A stretch of 64,000 bases of DNA from Luteolibacter luteus. GTDB lineage: Bacteria > Verrucomicrobiota > Verrucomicrobiia > Verrucomicrobiales > Akkermansiaceae. A program made the position numbers and the translations under genes. The notes below the pieces were generated by a model, which had not been told where the DNA came from, did no database searches, and saw only the letters and a list, made by a program, of their open reading frames with translations. How positions within the stretch are numbered: position 1 is the first letter of the stretch; the number at the start of each line of letters is the position of its first letter. Location of the stretch: the NCBI RefSeq assembly GCF_012913485.1, contig NZ_CP051774.1, forward strand, positions 1,116,001-1,180,000. The letters are read 5' to 3'. Positions 61,222 to 64,000 of the stretch are shown piece by piece.

Positions 61222-62400
61222 TCACGAAGGTTCCTCCTCGCCTCGTCCGAGATAGCGGGAAACAAAGATCAACCAAACCGACCCACCGGCAGCCCAAATC
61301 CATGCTGCATAGATATGATGGGAAACCCGAACTGCCGGAACAAAGTCAGAGGTCATCCGCGTGGCCGCAGCAAGCACCAGCAACCCCGCGGCAATCCGCA
61401 ACCACACGATCCGGCCCACCAGCAAATCGTGGCGCCCGCCATGACCGAGCACCACGCGTGTCGCCACCGCAAGCACGGCGAGCCCCAGTCCCGCGGCAAA
61501 GAACAAATGCAAGCTGCCGACGCGAGCCAATGGCCAGAGGCCCGCGGCAGCCGTTCCAAGAATGAGAGCGACCACGGCAAACCTCGCGACATTGCCCGGC
61601 GTGCAGCTGAGCTTGCCACGGCGAAACACGGGCGTCTCCGAGGCGAACCATGCGAGAATCACCGTGGCACGCAGCACGTGGCCGACTAAAGACCAACCAA
61701 AGGCCTCCAGCGCAAAGCCCGCAGCGATGAGCAGGGCACAGATCACGGAGGCAGTAAAGCGGGGCCACCAGCCGGGCGGCGGCGTAGGTGAATCATGAAA
61801 GGAATGGCCGCTTTCCATCCCGAAAAACCGGGGAAGCAAGTAGGGTGCGATCCCCATGAGCGGAAGCAGGAGGAAGCCTTGGTTCAGCCATAGCTTTGCA
61901 AATTGGTAGCTGGTAAAACCGAGCGGGTATTTCTGGTTCCATGCCAGCAATCCCGCAGCCAAGGCTCCACCTAGAATACCCGCAAGCGCCATGACAAATC
62001 CCGGCGGTGGAGTATCGCGGTTACCACATGCCCAGCGTCCGATCATGCCGGAAGAGAGCAACAAGAGTAGAGTGGCGAAAACGGTATCAGCCACGAGCAC
62101 CTGACCGTTTAGGGCGCTCGCCACCGTCGTCGCCCATAGCAAGATCATCCACACCAACTCCCCGCAGGACCAACTGGCATTCCCTGTCAACCGGGGGAAA
62201 GCCGTGCCGAGGAATCCGATCACGAAGGCTCCCATGAAGCCCTCGATCATCACCCGCGAATGAGCCTCGCCAGGATAAAACCCTAGCTTTCCCGTATAGA
62301 GCAGCGGCCACATCATCACCCCCGCAATCGCGGCGAGCATCCCGAGCGGGAAGAACACACGGAAGGGCTCGGAGGCCCAGCGGGAGATGCAAGCTTTCAT
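61222..62400 (-). CDS. nnrS: NnrS family membrane protein
   Basis: A 392-residue protein with about 12 transmembrane helices. Typical NnrS segments are SEPFRVFFPLGMLAAIAG, HSRVMIEGFMGAFVIGFLGTAFPRL and GHGGRHDLLVG, whose histidines may bind haem and metal. NnrS proteins protect against nitric oxide and nitrosative stress and are usually controlled by NO-responsive regulators. It precedes nirK on the same strand with a 150-bp gap, so it may have its own promoter. ATG 62400 has an AGG upstream. Confidence 0.92.
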   Translation of the reverse strand: MKACISRWASEPFRVFFPLGMLAAIAGVMMWPLLYTGKLGFYPGEAHSRVMIEGFMGAFVIGFLGTAFPRLTGNASWSCGELVWMILLWATTVASALNGQVLVADTVFATLLLLLSSGMIGRWACGNRDTPPPGFVMALAGILGGALAAGLLAWNQKYPLGFTSYQFAKLWLNQGFLLLPLMGIAPYLLPRFFGMESGHSFHDSPTPPPGWWPRFTASVICALLIAAGFALEAFGWSLVGHVLRATVILAWFASETPVFRRGKLSCTPGNVARFAVVALILGTAAAGLWPLARVGSLHLFFAAGLGLAVLAVATRVVLGHGGRHDLLVGRIVWLRIAAGLLVLAAATRMTSDFVPAVRVSHHIYAAWIWAAGGSVWLIFVSRYLGRGEEEPS

Positions 62401-62778
62401 GGCAGGCCTATCTTTTTCTGGCACCTTATTGGCTATCCTTTCCACTCACCTACTCTTGGAAATCCGACCGGCAGGCTGCGAACTTGGGCTTACGGCCTCT
62501 ACTCGAGCCAACCGCGAAGACCACTCGCGGAGATTTCCATTGGCAAAGACAACGATAGCATCCGGCGAAGGGATCCCGCGTGGACCGGCCAGCTTGAATC
62601 GAGGCAATCATGACCTGACCACAAGACGTCACCAATGCGGTTCTGACCACGCCGTCAGTCTTAGTTGTCACGCATATCCTACCTTCTCTGTCATTGGACC
62701 AGACCCGCCCTACCTCTCCCGTAGGAAAGAGCAGAGACGACCCCAATCCCTGCATCCTCCGTGAGAACACGACGCCCC
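62401..62778. other. 378-bp spacer without a supported gene
   Basis: Overlapping frames on both strands lack coding character. It carries the direct repeat CTGACCAC at 62621 and 62645 (approximate positions) and presumably the nnrS promoter. No FNR-like TTGAT-N4-ATCAA box was recognised. Confidence 0.45.
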
Positions 62779-63936
62779 TTAGCTCCGACCACCCCGCGGC
62801 TGGGTGAGGTAAGCGCCACAGGTCTCCCGAACGATCATCCTCGGGGAAAGCATGATGTTTCGCGGCGGGAGCGATGGATTCGCGATCCGCTCTCGCAGGC
62901 AATTGAAAGCCGTTAGCGCGATATCCCGGCATGGTTGCTGCATCGTGGTCAACGGGATGGTCAGCAGATTGGCGAAGCGGACGTCATCGAAGCCGACCAA
63001 GCGCAGGTCCTCAGGCACACGCACCTTCAGGCGGTTCAGAGTCTGTAGCAATTGGGCCGCGATGTGGTCGCTTGTGCAAAGCACCGCCTCGATCCGTCCG
63101 CTCTGCGTGATGCTGCGCACAAACTTCTGATCGGCCGGATCGCCGATACGTACGAAATCCCTCGGGACATCGAGTCCATTGGCTAGCATCGCCGATTGTG
63201 CCCCCGCAATCCGGGCATCAACCGTGGATGCAGTGAAAGGCTTGGTGACATAGGCCAGCCTCTTCATGCCCAGCTTGATCAGGTGCTCTGCCAAACGATA
63301 GCCTCCTGAGAAATTGTCCACGCCCACGAGGTCATACTCGCTGCGCCTCGGGAACGCCACCGCGTCGCGGTCGATTAGCACCAGCGGTATCCCTGCTTGC
63401 CGGAGACGGCTTAGGATCCGCAGGTTTGCCTCGTCGCGGTCCGCCTGATGCTCAAAGGGGACAACGAACACACCTGCAAGGCCATTCCCAATGAAGCGCT
63501 CGCACAGCGCCTCCGCATCCGCGACACTCATCCGGGGCTCCTCGATCGATCGAGCGGGATTGTAATCGCCCGACCAGAGACCGAAGTCATGCACACGCGC
63601 CAAATTCGCGAGCTCACCACAGATAGTTTCGAAGATTTCGGTATGCCTCAAGTTCGGCACCAGCATGCCTAGCTGCCGGTCTTTGTTCGAAGGGCGCCTG
63701 GCCTGTCCTTGGCTCAGATCCGCGACATAGGTGCCGGAGCCCGCGCGACGCTCGATAATTCCCTCCTCCTGCAACGCGAGAAGGGCCCTTCCAATCGTCG
63801 GCCGTGAAACCTGAAAGCGCTCCGCAAGCTGTACTTCGCTCGGTAGGCGGCCCGATTTCTCATACTTCCCGGCGAGGATCTCGGTCGCCAGGGTGCGGGA
63901 GACCTCCCGATGTTTTTTGTGCTGCTTGTCGCTCAT
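62779..63936 (-). CDS. GntR-family HTH regulator with LacI-type sugar-binding domain
   Basis: A 385-residue regulator with a GntR winged helix at 8-72 (GRLPSEVQLAERFQVSRPTIG, GIIERRAGSGTYV) and a periplasmic-binding-protein-like effector domain (about 85-370: LGMLVPNL, FVVPFEH, IPLVLIDRDA, VGVDNFSGGYRLAEHLI, VRLVGFDDVRFANLLTIPLTTM-like segment near 310-335). The AraR-like combination controls sugar utilisation genes. The targets lie outside the window or are not evident. Confidence 0.9.
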   Translation of the reverse strand: MSDKQHKKHREVSRTLATEILAGKYEKSGRLPSEVQLAERFQVSRPTIGRALLALQEEGIIERRAGSGTYVADLSQGQARRPSNKDRQLGMLVPNLRHTEIFETICGELANLARVHDFGLWSGDYNPARSIEEPRMSVADAEALCERFIGNGLAGVFVVPFEHQADRDEANLRILSRLRQAGIPLVLIDRDAVAFPRRSEYDLVGVDNFSGGYRLAEHLIKLGMKRLAYVTKPFTASTVDARIAGAQSAMLANGLDVPRDFVRIGDPADQKFVRSITQSGRIEAVLCTSDHIAAQLLQTLNRLKVRVPEDLRLVGFDDVRFANLLTIPLTTMQQPCRDIALTAFNCLRERIANPSLPPRNIMLSPRMIVRETCGAYLTQPRGGRS

Positions 63937-64000
63937 CCGGTCAGATCCTCTTTAAATCCGTCATGACTGCTTTTCCCAAAGCTGTCAATTCACCTGGTTG

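Noticed and set aside
61068..61265. 65-codon frame whose stop overlaps the nirK start as ATGA and which ends in [20 protein letters not shown]
   Set aside because: The overlap is tempting, but third-position GC is low for this genome, the only ATG lies inside nnrS, and no family is recognised. Ribosome profiling would decide.
62387..62932. Overlapping frames on both strands between nnrS and the GntR-type regulator
   Set aside because: Neither has a plausible start, signal or family pattern; one runs into the 3' end of the regulator gene in the wrong frame.

Overview
The window reads as chromosomal DNA of a GC-rich member of the Verrucomicrobiota, probably close to Luteolibacter or Haloferula in the Verrucomicrobiaceae. 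The clues are a planctomycete-type cytochrome/DUF1549/DUF1553 protein paired with a DUF1501 protein, a large secreted protein with calcium-binding type 3 repeats and discoidin modules, an ECF sigma factor of the planctomycete/verrucomicrobial kind next to a Hanks-type kinase with a C-terminal transmembrane half, a SET-domain protein, and starts that often lack a strong Shine-Dalgarno sequence. The taxonomic call is inference from gene content. There is no rRNA and I saw no integrase, insertion sequence or CRISPR array.

Region by region. 1-6.2 kb: the end of a nucleotidyltransferase, a convergent Lnt-like amidase, then an exported SecD-head-like protein, an M23 peptidase, RidA and a TatD hydrolase, followed by a gene of unknown function. 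6.2-19.5 kb: a polysaccharide-linked block made of the PSD1 lipoprotein and DUF1501 partner, a 1182-residue secreted protein of mirror-symmetric architecture, and a tightly coupled operon of a discoidin-sensing histidine kinase, a NarL-type regulator and a divergent GH29 protein. 19.5-28.2 kb: a lipoprotein, an SDR, a metallo-beta-lactamase, an alpha/beta hydrolase, cbpA-cbpM, another lipoprotein, and a head-to-head pair of cysE and a CymR-like regulator whose start codons overlap. 27.3-29.3 kb: an ECF sigma factor, a candidate membrane anti-sigma factor and a protease-dead HtrA-like PDZ protein, resembling an envelope-stress operon.

29.5-37 kb: two overlapping coiled-coil membrane genes, an outer-membrane beta-barrel, a SET protein coupled to an exported protein, an Lrp regulator divergent from azlCD, parB, an M28 peptidase and tRNA-Phe. 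37-40.6 kb: an ECF sigma factor and a Ser/Thr kinase separated by a broken exported-protein gene. 40.6-53.7 kb: genes with a general-stress or carbohydrate flavour (SDR, four-helix and ferritin-like small proteins, SodC, MalQ, a GAF/PAS histidine kinase with a convergent NarL regulator), then a GT4-hairpin fusion overlapping a GH130 phosphorylase-like gene. 53.7-58 kb: a complete Fe3+-type ABC transporter. 58-64 kb: tRNA-Leu with an unusual AAG anticodon, a nitrite-reduction operon (NirK fused to cytochrome c, an FGE-fold protein without the catalytic cysteines, SCO) with NnrS upstream, and a GntR/LacI-type regulator.

The main points for follow-up are two hairpins 5.6 kb apart that share sequence and show compensatory stem changes, the GT4-hairpin/GH130 gene pair, the discoidin sensor operon with its altered GH29 protein, the overlapping divergent starts of cysE and its neighbouring regulator, the NirK accessory module, and the sigma/anti-sigma/pseudoprotease operon with a hairpin over the sigma stop codon.
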